From: JAOUEA01 sp963719165
Lineage (GTDB): Bacteria > Actinomycetota > UBA4738 > HRBIN12
Length of the DNA: 64,000 bases
NCBI GenBank assembly: GCA_963719165.1
Contig: CAVRAV010000001.1
Span: forward strand, 682,001-746,000
Direction: 5' to 3'
Shown here: positions 1 through 8,424 of the stretch, piece by piece
Layout: the number at the start of each line of letters is the position of its first letter
Numbering within the stretch: position 1 is the first letter of the stretch
The notes under the pieces: generated by a model
Databases searched by the model: none
Seen by the model: only the letters and a program-made list of their open reading frames with translations
What the model was told of the DNA's origin: nothing
Position numbers and translations under genes: made by a program

Positions 1-372
1 ACCTCGTTCTCGGGCGGCGACTTCTACCAGAACGAGTTCCTCCCGGCGTACGAGAGCCAGTTCGGCACGAAGCCGCTGTCGGTGTTCCACGCGCACGCCT
101 ACGACGCCACGAACGTGCTGGTGCAGGCCATCGAGGCCACGGCGGTGCAGAACTCCGACGGTTCGCTCACCATCAACCGGGCGGCGCTGAAGGACGCGGT
201 GCAGAACACCTCCGACTACCAGGGGATCATCGGCACGATCACCTGCACGCCGGACGGCGACTGCGCGACGTCGGTCACCATCGGTATCTACAAGGTCCCC
301 AACGTGGGGTTCCTCGACCCCAACGCGAAGCCGGTCTTCAGTGAGACGAAGACCCTCGCCGAGGTCAAGTAG
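1..372 (+). CDS. livK: Branched-chain amino acid ABC transporter, substrate-binding protein (C-terminal part)
   Basis: This is the C-terminal 123 residues of a periplasmic-binding-protein type I receptor, cut by the left edge of the window. The reading frame is open from base 1 to a TAG at 370. The residues FHAHAYDATNVLVQAI followed by a short segment on a generated gene product (GTITCTPDGDCA) are typical of the last lobe of LivK/urea/amide receptors. It would bind substrate outside the membrane and deliver it to the LivH/LivM pore. Four transporter genes follow on the same strand, which supports the role. A strong hairpin lies just after the stop and may set its expression apart from the permeases. 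The exact substrate cannot be read; branched-chain amino acids, amides and urea are all possible. Confidence 0.85.
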   Translation, partial: TSFSGGDFYQNEFLPAYESQFGTKPLSVFHAHAYDATNVLVQAIEATAVQNSDGSLTINRAALKDAVQNTSDYQGIIGTITCTPDGDCATSVTIGIYKVPNVGFLDPNAKPVFSETKTLAEVK

Positions 373-390
373 CTAACCAACGCGGTACGA

Positions 391-422
391 GCCGCGGGCG
401 GGCCTACACACCCGCCCGCGGC
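391..422 (+). terminator. Hairpin between livK and livH
   Basis: A perfect 12-bp stem (GCCGCGGGCGGG at 391-402 and its complement at 411-422) encloses an 8-base loop, 19 bases after the livK stop. There is no T-tract, so it is more likely a partial terminator or a 3'-end stabiliser that lets the binding protein be made in excess over the permeases. Similar hairpins follow the binding-protein genes at 7080 and 41302. Confidence 0.6.
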
Positions 423-432
423 CTCCGCGTCG

Positions 433-1551
433 ATGGTAGGGGGGACATTGGCGAACGGCGCGTTGTCGGCCACCACCTCGGCTCGATCACTCGGTCTCCT
501 CGAGCGCCTCCCCATTCGTCGCATCGTCCTCATCATGCTCACGGTCGCCGTGGTGACCTTCGTCGCCGTGGGGACCTTCAAGACGCTCACGCTGTCCGGC
601 GTCGACCACCTCGGCTGGACGTTCTGGGCAAACCTTTTCGTCATCGGACTCGCGCTGGGCGCGGTCTATGCCCTGATCGCGCTCGGCTACACCCTCGTCT
701 ACGGCATCCTGCGGATGATCAACTTCGCGCACGGCGAGGTGTTCATGGCGGGTGCGTTCGGGTCCTACTTCTTCGCCGCCGCCTACTCCCGGAGCGGGTT
801 CTTGAACAACCAGCCCTGGGCGTCGCTGGCCGTGCTCTTCGTCGCCGGCATCGCCATCTCTACGGGCGTCGCCGTGCTGCTCGAGCGCATCGCCTACCGG
901 CCGCTGCGTAACGCCGCGCGCCTCGTCCCGCTCATCACGGCCATCGGGGCGTCGCTATTCCTGCAGAACACCGCGCAGGGATTCTTCGGATCGCAGACGC
1001 GCGGCTATCCGCGCCCCTCGCTCCTCGACGGGACCATCACGTGGTTCGGCGTGAGCTTCGACAAGATCGACCCCATCGTGATCGTGACCTCGATCGTGGT
1101 GATGGTGGCGCTCGAGGTCTTCGTGAAGCGCACCAAGACCGGGAAGTCGATGCGTGCGGTGGCAGAGGATCGCGAGATCGCGAGCCTCATGGGCATCGAC
1201 GTGGATCGGGTCATCGTGACGACGTTCGTGATCGGCGGCATGCTCGCGGGGATCGCGGGAGTGCTGTACGCCCTCACCTTCGGTCAGGTGGGCGCCACGA
1301 TGGGCTTCCTGCCGGGGATCGCCGCGTTCACGGCGGCCGTGCTGGGAGGGATCGGGAGCATCCCGGGCGCCGCGATCGGCGGGTTCATCCTGGGGGTCGC
1401 GGAATCGGTCGGCCCCTATCTGCTGCTGACGGGCTTCAACGTTCCCTCCCCGTTCGAGTTGCGCGGCGTGGTGACGTTCTCGATCCTCGTGCTCGTGCTG
1501 ATCTTCCGGCCCGGGGGCATCCTCGGCGCCGGTGGGGCGGAGAAGGTCTGA
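433..1551 (+). CDS. livH: Branched-chain amino acid ABC transporter permease LivH
   Basis: Integral membrane permease of the LivH family (372 aa from the ATG at 433), with about eight hydrophobic segments. MINFAHGEVFMAG near residue 95 is the family signature after the second membrane helix. RAVAEDREIASLMGID near residue 240 is the cytoplasmic loop that contacts the ATPases. The family pairs with LivM to form the pore. The start is uncertain: a TTG at 448 sits 3-4 bases after a run of six G that resembles a ribosome binding site and would give 367 aa, whereas the ATG at 433 has no good site. The stop TGA at 1549 overlaps the livM ATG (TGATG), so the two are translationally coupled. Confidence 0.93.
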   Translation: MVGGTLANGALSATTSARSLGLLERLPIRRIVLIMLTVAVVTFVAVGTFKTLTLSGVDHLGWTFWANLFVIGLALGAVYALIALGYTLVYGILRMINFAHGEVFMAGAFGSYFFAAAYSRSGFLNNQPWASLAVLFVAGIAISTGVAVLLERIAYRPLRNAARLVPLITAIGASLFLQNTAQGFFGSQTRGYPRPSLLDGTITWFGVSFDKIDPIVIVTSIVVMVALEVFVKRTKTGKSMRAVAEDREIASLMGIDVDRVIVTTFVIGGMLAGIAGVLYALTFGQVGATMGFLPGIAAFTAAVLGGIGSIPGAAIGGFILGVAESVGPYLLLTGFNVPSPFELRGVVTFSILVLVLIFRPGGILGAGGAEKV

Positions 1552-3416
1552 TGTGGGGTCGGTTGCCGTCGCCGGTTCGGTTCGGCTTCATCGCCGGCAT
1601 CGCGGTCGTCTTCCTCGGCATGGTGGGCATGATGGAGCGCCTGGCCACGCTCATCATCGTGGGGAAGATCTCCATGGTGGGGATCCTCATCTTCCTGCCG
1701 CCCGCGCTGGCGGGATGGGTGGTCAGCGGGCCGCGGGTCGAGGCGGGCGAGCGGCGGGAGACCCCGATGAGCACCGCCGTCGCCGTGGGCGCGTCGGCGG
1801 GCCTCGCCGCCGGGGTGATGGTGAGCGCGTGGTACGCGATCGTGAACATCCTCGGCGTCGAGACCGTGCGCCAGGTGTTCATCGCGGTCACGCCGGTGCT
1901 CATGCAGCTGCTTCATTTCCACATGGGTCCGGTTGCTGGGACGCTGACGCTCCTCGGAGGGATGACCGTGGCCGGCCTGGTCGGAGGCGCGCTGCGCGCC
2001 GCGCCCGCGGAGGTCGGCCGCCCGCTGAGCGCGGGGCTGGCGGGGGTCGTGGTGGTCGCGCTCCTGTCCCGCGTGATCGCACCGGCGCTCGACCAGATGC
2101 ACATCTCGCGCACCCTCCTCTACTCCGCCGTCACGCTCGGTCTCACGTGGGGCGGCGCCGTGGTCGTCTTCGTCGCGACGGCCGTCGGTGTGCGCCTGCA
2201 CGTCGGCAGCAAGATCCACGACATCTTGTTGCCGGCTCCCGAGGACCGCGCGGCGGCCATCCCCGCAGCCGATCCCGATGTCGATGTGGAGCCACCCACC
2301 GCGACCGGCCGGCGCGACCCGCTCGAGCGGGGGATGAGCCGGCGCGGCGCCATGATCGTCGGGTGGCTCGTCATCGCGGGCCTCCTCGCGATCCTCCCGT
2401 ACCTGGTGGGACCGGTCGTCTCCCGCATCCTCGGTTCGGTCGGCATCTTCCTGCTGCTCGGGCTCGGGCTGAACATCGTGGTCGGCTACGCCGGGCTGCT
2501 CGACCTGGGCTACGTGGCGTTCTTCGCCGTGGGCGCCTACACCACCGCCGTCCTCACGGGCGGGCAGCGGGTCACCTTCGCCGGGTTCAAGCCGCCGGCG
2601 TTCGGAGCCAACCTTTCGTTCTTCACCGCCCTGCCGATCGTGGTCGTGGTGGCGGCGTTGATCGGGGTACTGATCGGCGCGCCGGTCCTGCGGCTGCGCG
2701 GTGACTACCTCGCCATCGTCACGCTCGGCTTCGGCGAGATCGCGCGTGTGATCTTCGGATCGACCTGGGCGCAGAGCCTCTTCGGGGGGGCGCTGGGGAT
2801 GAGCGGCATCACCAAGGCCGAGATCCCGGGCGTGGCGCTGTCGTTCCAGGACGACCCGCGACACTTCTACTACCTCGTGCTGTTCTTCTGTCTGATCGCC
2901 ATCTTCGTTTCCTGGCGATTGCAGGGATCGCGCGTGGGGCGCGCGTGGAACGCCATGCGTGAGGATGAGCAGGTCGCCGACGCCATGGGCATCAGCACCA
3001 CCCGATTCAAGTTGCTCGCGTTCGCGATGGGCGGCGCCATCGGCTCGCTCGGGGGAGCGCTCTTCGCCGTCAGCATCGGTTCGCTCACGATCGCGAGCTT
3101 CCAGATCCTCGTGTCCATCACGGCGCTGGCCGTCATCATCCTGGGCGGGCTCGGCTCGATCCCCGGCGTCATCGTGGGAGCGCTCGTCTTGATCGGCCTG
3201 CCCGGCATCCTCACCCAATTCGAGGACTACCGGCTGCTGATCTACGGAGGCGTCCTGATCGCGATCATGCTGCTGCGCCCACAGGGGCTCGTGCCCAACG
3301 TCCGCCGGAGCCGAGAGTTGCACGAGGACGAGCGAAGCCAGGACCAATGGGCCAAGCACCAGCTGGAGGAGGACGCCACCGACGCGCCCGGACCCACGGG
3401 AGGCGCGCTCGTATGA
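1551..3416 (+). CDS. livM: Branched-chain amino acid ABC transporter permease LivM with long N-terminal membrane extension
   Basis: The C-terminal part (from about residue 290) is a standard LivM permease: LNIVVGYAGLLDLGYVAF near residue 307 and the ATPase-contact loop MREDEQVADAMGIS near 468. The protein is 621 aa, while LivM is usually 300-430 aa. The surplus is an N-terminal region of roughly 260 residues with about six hydrophobic segments, then an acidic/proline-rich cytoplasmic linker near 225-262, before the usual first helix. The start ATG overlaps the livH stop and nothing suggests a gene fusion by frameshift. Its 3' end overlaps livG by ATGA. The function of the extension is unknown; it could be a sensory or assembly module. 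Confidence 0.92.
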   Translation: MWGRLPSPVRFGFIAGIAVVFLGMVGMMERLATLIIVGKISMVGILIFLPPALAGWVVSGPRVEAGERRETPMSTAVAVGASAGLAAGVMVSAWYAIVNILGVETVRQVFIAVTPVLMQLLHFHMGPVAGTLTLLGGMTVAGLVGGALRAAPAEVGRPLSAGLAGVVVVALLSRVIAPALDQMHISRTLLYSAVTLGLTWGGAVVVFVATAVGVRLHVGSKIHDILLPAPEDRAAAIPAADPDVDVEPPTATGRRDPLERGMSRRGAMIVGWLVIAGLLAILPYLVGPVVSRILGSVGIFLLLGLGLNIVVGYAGLLDLGYVAFFAVGAYTTAVLTGGQRVTFAGFKPPAFGANLSFFTALPIVVVVAALIGVLIGAPVLRLRGDYLAIVTLGFGEIARVIFGSTWAQSLFGGALGMSGITKAEIPGVALSFQDDPRHFYYLVLFFCLIAIFVSWRLQGSRVGRAWNAMREDEQVADAMGISTTRFKLLAFAMGGAIGSLGGALFAVSIGSLTIASFQILVSITALAVIILGGLGSIPGVIVGALVLIGLPGILTQFEDYRLLIYGGVLIAIMLLRPQGLVPNVRRSRELHEDERSQDQWAKHQLEEDATDAPGPTGGALV

Positions 3417-4196
3417 GCCCGCTGCTCGAGGTCGCGAGCGTCTCCAAGCACTTCGGGGGCTTGTACGCGCTGAACGGGCTCGACCTCCACGTGGACGAAG
3501 GGGAGATCGTCTCGGTGATCGGCCCCAACGGAGCCGGCAAGAGCACCGTCTTCAACGTCATCACCGGGCTGTACGCGCCCGACGGGGGCGACGTCGGGTT
3601 CGGAGGCCAGTCCATCGTGGGCCTCCTGCCGTCTCAGGTCACCAAGCTGGGCATCGCGCGCACGTTCCAGAACGTGAAGCTCTTCCCCAACATGACCGTG
3701 CTCGAGAACGCGATGGTCGGGCAGCATTGCCGGTCGAAGGCCGGGGTCTTCGGGGCGCTGCTGCACACCCCGTCCACGAGGCGCGAGGAGGAGAAGATCC
3801 GCGATCAGGCAAAGAACGCGCTCGGCTTCTTCGGAACGCGGCTGTCGGGCTACCGCGAGGAGCAGCTCGCGAGCGTGCTGTCGTACGCGAACCGCCGCCG
3901 GCTGGAGATGGCAAGGGCGATGGCAACCGAGCCCCTTCTGCTCCTCCTGGACGAACCCACCGCCGGCATGAACCCGCGGGAGACCCTCGAGCTGCGCGAC
4001 AACATCAAGCGGATGCGCGACGAGCGCGGCGATCACCATCCTCGTGATCGAACACGACATGCGTGTCGTCAAAGGTGTCTCCGACCGCGTCGTCGCCCTC
4101 GACTACGGACAGAAGATCGCCGAAGGCACCTACGACGAGGTGGCCCATGACGAGCACGTGATCGAGGCGTACCTCGGAACCAAGGCGCTCGGATGA
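3413..4196 (+). CDS. livG: Branched-chain amino acid ABC transporter ATP-binding protein LivG (one-base frameshift)
   Basis: ATPase subunit of the Liv transporter. Walker A GPNGAGKST lies near residue 37, RTFQNVKLFPNMTV is the Q-loop region, the signature is in the divergent form LSYANRRRLEMARAM, and Walker B LLLLLDEPTAG lies near 175. After the codons for DERG (about 4030) the frame is lost. Removing one base within 4028-4031 restores ITILVIEHDM, the H-loop, and the rest of the family's C-terminus to a TGA at 4194. The restored length is 260 aa, normal for LivG. It starts at an ATGA overlap with livM and ends at an ATGA overlap with livF. As all partners are intact, a consensus error is more likely than a dead gene. 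Confidence 0.85.
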
Positions 4197-4930
4197 GCGA
4201 GACCGAGCGCTCCCCGCGCCCCGTACTCGAGTTACGCGACGTGAGCACGCACTACGGGCTCGTCTCGGTGCTGCGCAACGTGGACATGCAGATCTACGAG
4301 GGCGAGATGGTCTGCCTCCTCGGCGGCAACGCGAGCGGAAAGACCACCACGCTCAAGACGATCCTCGGGTTCGTCACCCCGTCCTCGGGGGAGGTCGTGC
4401 TCAACGATGAGGTGGTCTCCGGACTGAGCACCACCGAGGTGGTCCGGCGCGGGATCTCCATGGTCCCGGAGAATCGGCGGCTGTTCGCGGACATGACGGT
4501 ATCCGAGAACCTCGACCTCGGTGCCTATCAGCGCTCCGACGCCGACGGCATGAAGCGCGACCGCGACCAGGTGCTCGAGGTGTTCCCGCGGATCAGTGAA
4601 CGGCTCAAGCAGAAGGCGGGAACGCTGTCCGGCGGCGAGCAGCAGATGGTGGCGATGGGTCGAGCGCTCATGGCGGACCCCACGATCCTCTTGATGGACG
4701 AGCCGTCGATGGGCCTCGCACCCGTCCTCGTCGAGCAGGTCTTCGAGATCATCCAGAAGATCCGCGCCCTCGGCAAGACGGTGTTCGTGGTCGAGCAGAA
4801 CGCCAACATGGCGCTGTCCATCGCCGACCGCGGGTACGTGATCCAGACGGGCCAGGTCGTCCTCGCCGACACCGCGGCGAACCTCCTGGCGAACCCATTG
4901 ATGCGAGAGGCCTACCTCGGGGAGCTCTGA
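4193..4930 (+). CDS. livF: Branched-chain amino acid ABC transporter ATP-binding protein LivF
   Basis: Second ATPase of the Liv transporter, 245 aa, typical length. Walker A GGNASGKTTT is near residue 43, the signature LSGGEQQMVAMGRAL near 145, Walker B ILLMDEPSMG near 165, and the H-loop region VFVVEQNANMAL follows. LVEQVFEIIQKI and the short C-terminus YLGEL are usual for LivF rather than LivG. It is translationally coupled to livG (ATGA) and to the next gene (TGATG), so the operon is read as one message. Confidence 0.95.
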   Translation: MSETERSPRPVLELRDVSTHYGLVSVLRNVDMQIYEGEMVCLLGGNASGKTTTLKTILGFVTPSSGEVVLNDEVVSGLSTTEVVRRGISMVPENRRLFADMTVSENLDLGAYQRSDADGMKRDRDQVLEVFPRISERLKQKAGTLSGGEQQMVAMGRALMADPTILLMDEPSMGLAPVLVEQVFEIIQKIRALGKTVFVVEQNANMALSIADRGYVIQTGQVVLADTAANLLANPLMREAYLGEL

Positions 4931-5850
4931 TGGGCACGCGCACGCTCGACGCGGCGGCCATGGGCCGCGCCCTCGGGCCGGCGGCGCTCGTGGATGCGCT
5001 CGAGACGGCCTTCCGCGACCTCGATCCCGCGGACGCGCCCCTTCGCACCGTGCTCGAGACGGATCGAGGGAAGCTGCTGCTCATGCCCGCGTGGGGCCCG
5101 GGGGGCGTAGGCGTGAAGCTCGTGACGCTCACGCCGGCCAACCCGGCCGCGGGGGAGCCTTTCATCGGCGCGCTCTACGTCCTCTTCGATCCCCTCACCC
5201 AACAGCCAACGGCGGTCATGGACGGAGCCGAGCTCACGGCGCAGCGCACCGCGGCCGTCTCCGCCCTCGCCACCCGGCACCTCGCTCGCGCGGACGCCCG
5301 CCGTTTGCTGGTCTTCGGCGCGGGCGTGCAGGCGCGCGCCCACGTCGAGGCGATGCGCGCCGTGCGCCCGATCGAGGAGGTCGTCGTGGTCTCACGCACG
5401 CGCCAGCGCACGGATGACCTGGTCGGAGCGCTGAGTGGCCTGACGGCGAGGGCGGGCGTGCCCGAGGACGTGGCGTCGGCGGACATCGTGTGCGCCTGCA
5501 CGACGAGCCCGACGCCGGTGGTGCGCGGAGACCTCCTCGCGGAGGGCGCGCACGTGAACGCGGTGGGCGCGTACACGCCGGCAACGCGGGAGCTCGACAC
5601 CGAGGCCGTCCGGCGGGCGCGCGTCCTCGTCGAGAGCCGACCGGCGGCGCTCGAGGAGTCGGGCGACCTGCTCATCCCCATCGAGGAGGGGGCGATCGAC
5701 GCCGCGCACGTCGTTTGCGATCTGCACGAGCTCGTCAGCGGCGCGCAGGTCCGCCATGACCCGGGCGACGTCACGGTGTTCGTGAGCGTGGGCCTGGCGT
5801 TCGAGGACCTCGTGGTGGCGGGCGCCATCATGGAGGCCGTCGGCGGCTGA
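4930..5850 (+). CDS. Ornithine cyclodeaminase / mu-crystallin family protein
   Basis: NAD(P)-binding enzyme of the ornithine cyclodeaminase/mu-crystallin family, 306 aa. Visible features are the substrate-side lysine in GVGVKLVT (about residue 63), the LTAQRTAA segment near 102, and the Rossmann loop LLVFGAGVQA near 130. Known members deaminate ornithine to proline, reduce ketimines, or dehydrogenate alanine; the sequence alone does not separate these. Its ATG overlaps the livF stop, so it belongs to the transporter operon. This suggests that it acts on an amino acid, or on an imine derived from one, that the transporter imports. It is the last gene before a tRNA on the opposite strand. Confidence 0.85.
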   Translation: MGTRTLDAAAMGRALGPAALVDALETAFRDLDPADAPLRTVLETDRGKLLLMPAWGPGGVGVKLVTLTPANPAAGEPFIGALYVLFDPLTQQPTAVMDGAELTAQRTAAVSALATRHLARADARRLLVFGAGVQARAHVEAMRAVRPIEEVVVVSRTRQRTDDLVGALSGLTARAGVPEDVASADIVCACTTSPTPVVRGDLLAEGAHVNAVGAYTPATRELDTEAVRRARVLVESRPAALEESGDLLIPIEEGAIDAAHVVCDLHELVSGAQVRHDPGDVTVFVSVGLAFEDLVVAGAIMEAVGG

Positions 5851-5851
5851 G

Positions 5852-5935
5852 TGCCGGGAGCGGGGGTCGAACCCGCACGAGCCGAAGCTCACGGGATTTT
5901 GAGTCCCGCGCGTCTGCCAGTTCCGCCATCCCGGC
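5852..5935 (-). tRNA. tRNA-Leu (anticodon CAA)
   Basis: A class II cloverleaf is read on the minus strand. The 7-bp acceptor stem is GCCGGGA (5935-5929) with its complement at 5853-5859 and discriminator A at 5852. The D-arm has GGAACTGGCAGAC, the anticodon loop is CTCAAAA (anticodon CAA at 5901-5899), there is a long variable arm with a TTCG loop, and the T-arm has GGTTCGA. The anticodon decodes UUG. CCA is not encoded. Confidence 0.95.
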
Positions 5936-5979
5936 CGCGACCAGCGTAGCGGGCCGCCCGCCGCCCGCCGACCCTTGCA

Positions 5980-6008
5980 TTGCCCGGTCCCTTCGTGCGG
6001 CCTATAGT
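5980..6008 (+). promoter_or_regulatory. Probable promoter of the amino acid transporter operon
   Basis: TTGCCC at 5980-5985 and TATAGT at 6003-6008 are separated by 17 bases, upstream of the binding-protein gene at 6066. A ribosome binding site AGGAAGG lies about 12 bases before that start. Confidence 0.45.
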
Positions 6009-6065
6009 CCTCCCACGGGAGGGGGCGCCCCGCGGTCCCCGCGAACAGGAAGGTCGGTACGACAC

Positions 6066-7031
6066 ATGCGCATCACGCGACACCATGGGTTGTTCGCCGC
6101 CGTGGCGGCGCTCGCCCTCGTTGGGGCGGCGTGCTCCAACGACTCGGGCTCCACCGACACGGCGGCCGGGTCGACCGCCTCGGGCGCCACCACCGTCTGC
6201 AGCACGGTGGACACCACCGCCACCAACAACGCGCTCGCGACGATCTGTGCGAACAAGTCGCTTCGCGTCGCCACCGACCAGAAGTACAAGCCGCAGTCGT
6301 GGTACGACGTGAAGAGCGGCGAGTGGAAAGGGTTCGACGTCGACGTGGCGAACGAGGTCGCGAACCGGCTCTACGGCGCGCCCGCCAACATCGAGAACCA
6401 GGACTGGGACACGGTCACGGCGGGATCGTGGAACAACCGCTGGGACATCAACGTGGGGTCGATGACCGACACGGTGCCGCGCGAGAAGCTCTTCGACTTC
6501 TCGCCGTCGTACTACTACACGCCGGCCGGCATCGCGGTGAACAGCTCGAACACCACGATCACCGGACCCGCCGACCTCTCCGGCAAGAAGGTGTGCGTGG
6601 GCTCGGCCACCACCTACGAGGACTACCTCAGCGGCAAGCTCGTGCTGGGCAAGTCGGCCCCGCCCTTCGAGTTCCAGGTCGACAACCCGACGATCGTGAC
6701 GTTCACCACGGACACCGACGCGCTCGACCAGCTCGCCCTCGGCGACGGCGTCCGGTGCGACGCGGCCATCACGGCCACGCCCACGATCGCGGACTACGTG
6801 AGCAGCGGCGGCGCGGTCAAGGGGGTCGGGGACCCGCTGTATTACGAGCCCCTCTCGATCGCCTTGGACAAGAACGATCCCATCGACAACGCCTCGCTCG
6901 TGGCGGCCGTCAGTCAGATCGTCACCGACATGCACGACGACGGGACGCTGTCGAATCTCTCGGAGCAGTGGTACGGCTCCGACCTCACCGTGACGTCCGC
7001 GGGCTCGGGGAGCGCTACGCCGAGCGCCTGA
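6066..7031 (+). CDS. Polar amino acid ABC transporter, substrate-binding lipoprotein
   Basis: Exported receptor of the family-3 solute-binding proteins (GlnH/HisJ/ArtJ type), 321 aa. A lipoprotein signal peptide ends in the lipobox VGAAC with the acylated cysteine at residue 23, followed by a Ser/Thr-rich linker. LRVATDQKYKPQSWYDV and EWKGFDVDVANEVANRL form the family's ligand-binding first lobe. GSMTDTVPREKLFDFSPSYYY is the conserved hinge-side segment. The permease and ATPase genes follow directly. The bound amino acid is not identifiable. Confidence 0.92.
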   Translation: MRITRHHGLFAAVAALALVGAACSNDSGSTDTAAGSTASGATTVCSTVDTTATNNALATICANKSLRVATDQKYKPQSWYDVKSGEWKGFDVDVANEVANRLYGAPANIENQDWDTVTAGSWNNRWDINVGSMTDTVPREKLFDFSPSYYYTPAGIAVNSSNTTITGPADLSGKKVCVGSATTYEDYLSGKLVLGKSAPPFEFQVDNPTIVTFTTDTDALDQLALGDGVRCDAAITATPTIADYVSSGGAVKGVGDPLYYEPLSIALDKNDPIDNASLVAAVSQIVTDMHDDGTLSNLSEQWYGSDLTVTSAGSGSATPSA

Positions 7032-7056
7032 TCATCGAGGCCCGGGGGGCGATGAC

Positions 7057-8424
7057 GTGAGCGGGGTCGCACAGGCGCAGGGGGCCGGCGTGGCCGGCCC
7101 CCGTCCGTCGAGGGTCGAGGTTCCCCGCGGCAGCCTCTTCGAGCTGCTCGCGGCCTGGATGCTGCTCGCCGAAGGCGGCATCGGGCTGGCGTTCCTGCCG
7201 CTCATCGTCTTCTCCACCACGGAGAACATCGCCCCCGGCAAGATCGCGATGTTCGCCCTCGGGGCGATCCTGTGCCTCGCGGCCGGCGCCGCGCTCTTCT
7301 CGCGGTTCGCCTGGGGCTGGTGGTTCGCGCTCGCGGTGGCGGTCGGCGTTCCCGCGTGGCTCGTCTCGACCTCGGGGCTCACGGACCCGCTCCAGGGGTA
7401 CGTGGCCGCCGGGTTCGGCGCGATCGAGGTCGTGCTCCTCCTGCTGGGGCACCGGGCCGCCGGGAGCCCCGAGGCCATGGCGCTCACGAGCGCCGGCATC
7501 TCATTCCGCCTCAAGGTGGCGTTCGTGTGGGCCGCGATCTTCGTCATGATCGCGGTGATCCTGGTGTTGTTCCAGCTGGACACGGCCTGGATCCGCGAGA
7601 ACTTCTCCTACATCGCGAAGGGGCTCGAGTTCACGATCCTGCTGGCGCTGGGCGCGATCGTGCTCGCCGTGATCCTCGCTCTCTTCGGCGCGCTCGGACG
7701 CCTCTCGAAGAACCCCGTCGCCTTCGGGATCTCCGGGTTCTACACGTCGTTCTTCCGGGGCACGCCGCTCATCGTGCAGCTCTTCCTGATCTACCTCGCG
7801 CTCCCGCAGATCGGGAACAACCTCCAACGCATCTCGCTCGTGAACATCCTCACCCTCACGACCTTCCAGGCCGGCGTGATCGGGCTGGGGCTGAACTACG
7901 GCGCCTACATGACGGAGATCTTCCGAGCGGGGATCCAGTCCGTGGGCCACGGTCAGGCGGAGGCCGCGGACGCGCTCGGCATGAGCTACGCGCAACGCAT
8001 GCGCCGGGTGGTGCTCCCGCAGGCCGCGCGGGTGATCATCCCTCCCACGGGCAACGAGTTCATCGCGATGATGAAGGACACGGCCCTCGTGGCCTTCCTC
8101 GGCGTGACGGTCGCGCAGGCCGAGGTCTTCCGCCGGGCGACGCTCGTGGGCAACCAGGACCTGAAGAAGCTCGAGGCGCTGATCGTCGCTTCCGCGCTGT
8201 ACTGGGCCCTCACCGCGATCTTCACGTTCTTCCAGCGCAAGCTGGAGCGGCGGATGGGCAGGGGCTACGAGCGGGGCCTGCCGACGATCCCCAAGGGCGA
8301 CGGCCGCTCGAAGCTCTTGTCCGGTGGGGGATCCGCGGTGCCGGCGGGCGGCATGGCGGTCGAGCTCCCCGACCAACCCCAGCCGGGAGTGCTCCCGCCC
8401 GGGATCGAGGAGGACCCGAGATGA
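7057..8424 (+). CDS. Polar amino acid ABC transporter permease with N-terminal membrane extension
   Basis: The C-terminal 290 residues are a His/Glu/Gln/Arg-type permease: FTILLALGAIVLAVILAL, the TSFFRGTPLIVQLFLIY segment, and the EAA loop EAADALGMSYAQRMRRVVLP near residue 301, which contacts the ATPase. The protein is 455 aa, while this family is usually 220-320 aa. The first ~150 residues add about four hydrophobic segments; the C-terminal tail is Pro/Gly-rich. The GTG start at 7057 is uncertain because a 10-bp hairpin (7080-7102) falls just inside it; an in-frame GTG at 7090 lies in the loop. The stop overlaps the ATPase start (ATGA). Confidence 0.9.
   Translation: MSGVAQAQGAGVAGPRPSRVEVPRGSLFELLAAWMLLAEGGIGLAFLPLIVFSTTENIAPGKIAMFALGAILCLAAGAALFSRFAWGWWFALAVAVGVPAWLVSTSGLTDPLQGYVAAGFGAIEVVLLLLGHRAAGSPEAMALTSAGISFRLKVAFVWAAIFVMIAVILVLFQLDTAWIRENFSYIAKGLEFTILLALGAIVLAVILALFGALGRLSKNPVAFGISGFYTSFFRGTPLIVQLFLIYLALPQIGNNLQRISLVNILTLTTFQAGVIGLGLNYGAYMTEIFRAGIQSVGHGQAEAADALGMSYAQRMRRVVLPQAARVIIPPTGNEFIAMMKDTALVAFLGVTVAQAEVFRRATLVGNQDLKKLEALIVASALYWALTAIFTFFQRKLERRMGRGYERGLPTIPKGDGRSKLLSGGGSAVPAGGMAVELPDQPQPGVLPPGIEEDPR
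7080..7102 (+). terminator. Hairpin after the binding-protein gene
   Basis: GGGGGCCGGC at 7080-7089 and its exact complement at 7093-7102 enclose a 3-base loop, about 50 bases after the binding-protein stop. It overlaps the first codons of the permease as called. It has no T-tract and may lower read-through or translation of the permease. Confidence 0.45.

Noticed and set aside
1416..3359. Very long open frame on the minus strand antisense to livM (and similar ones antisense to polA, uvrB, uvrA, mpa)
   Set aside because: In GC-rich DNA the strand opposite a gene is often free of stops. These frames are rich in Arg, His, Asp and Gly, lack motifs, and lie exactly under genes with clear family features.
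3413..4196. livG as a true pseudogene
   Set aside because: A single surplus base explains everything; both parts match the family, length is normal after correction and all partner genes are intact.
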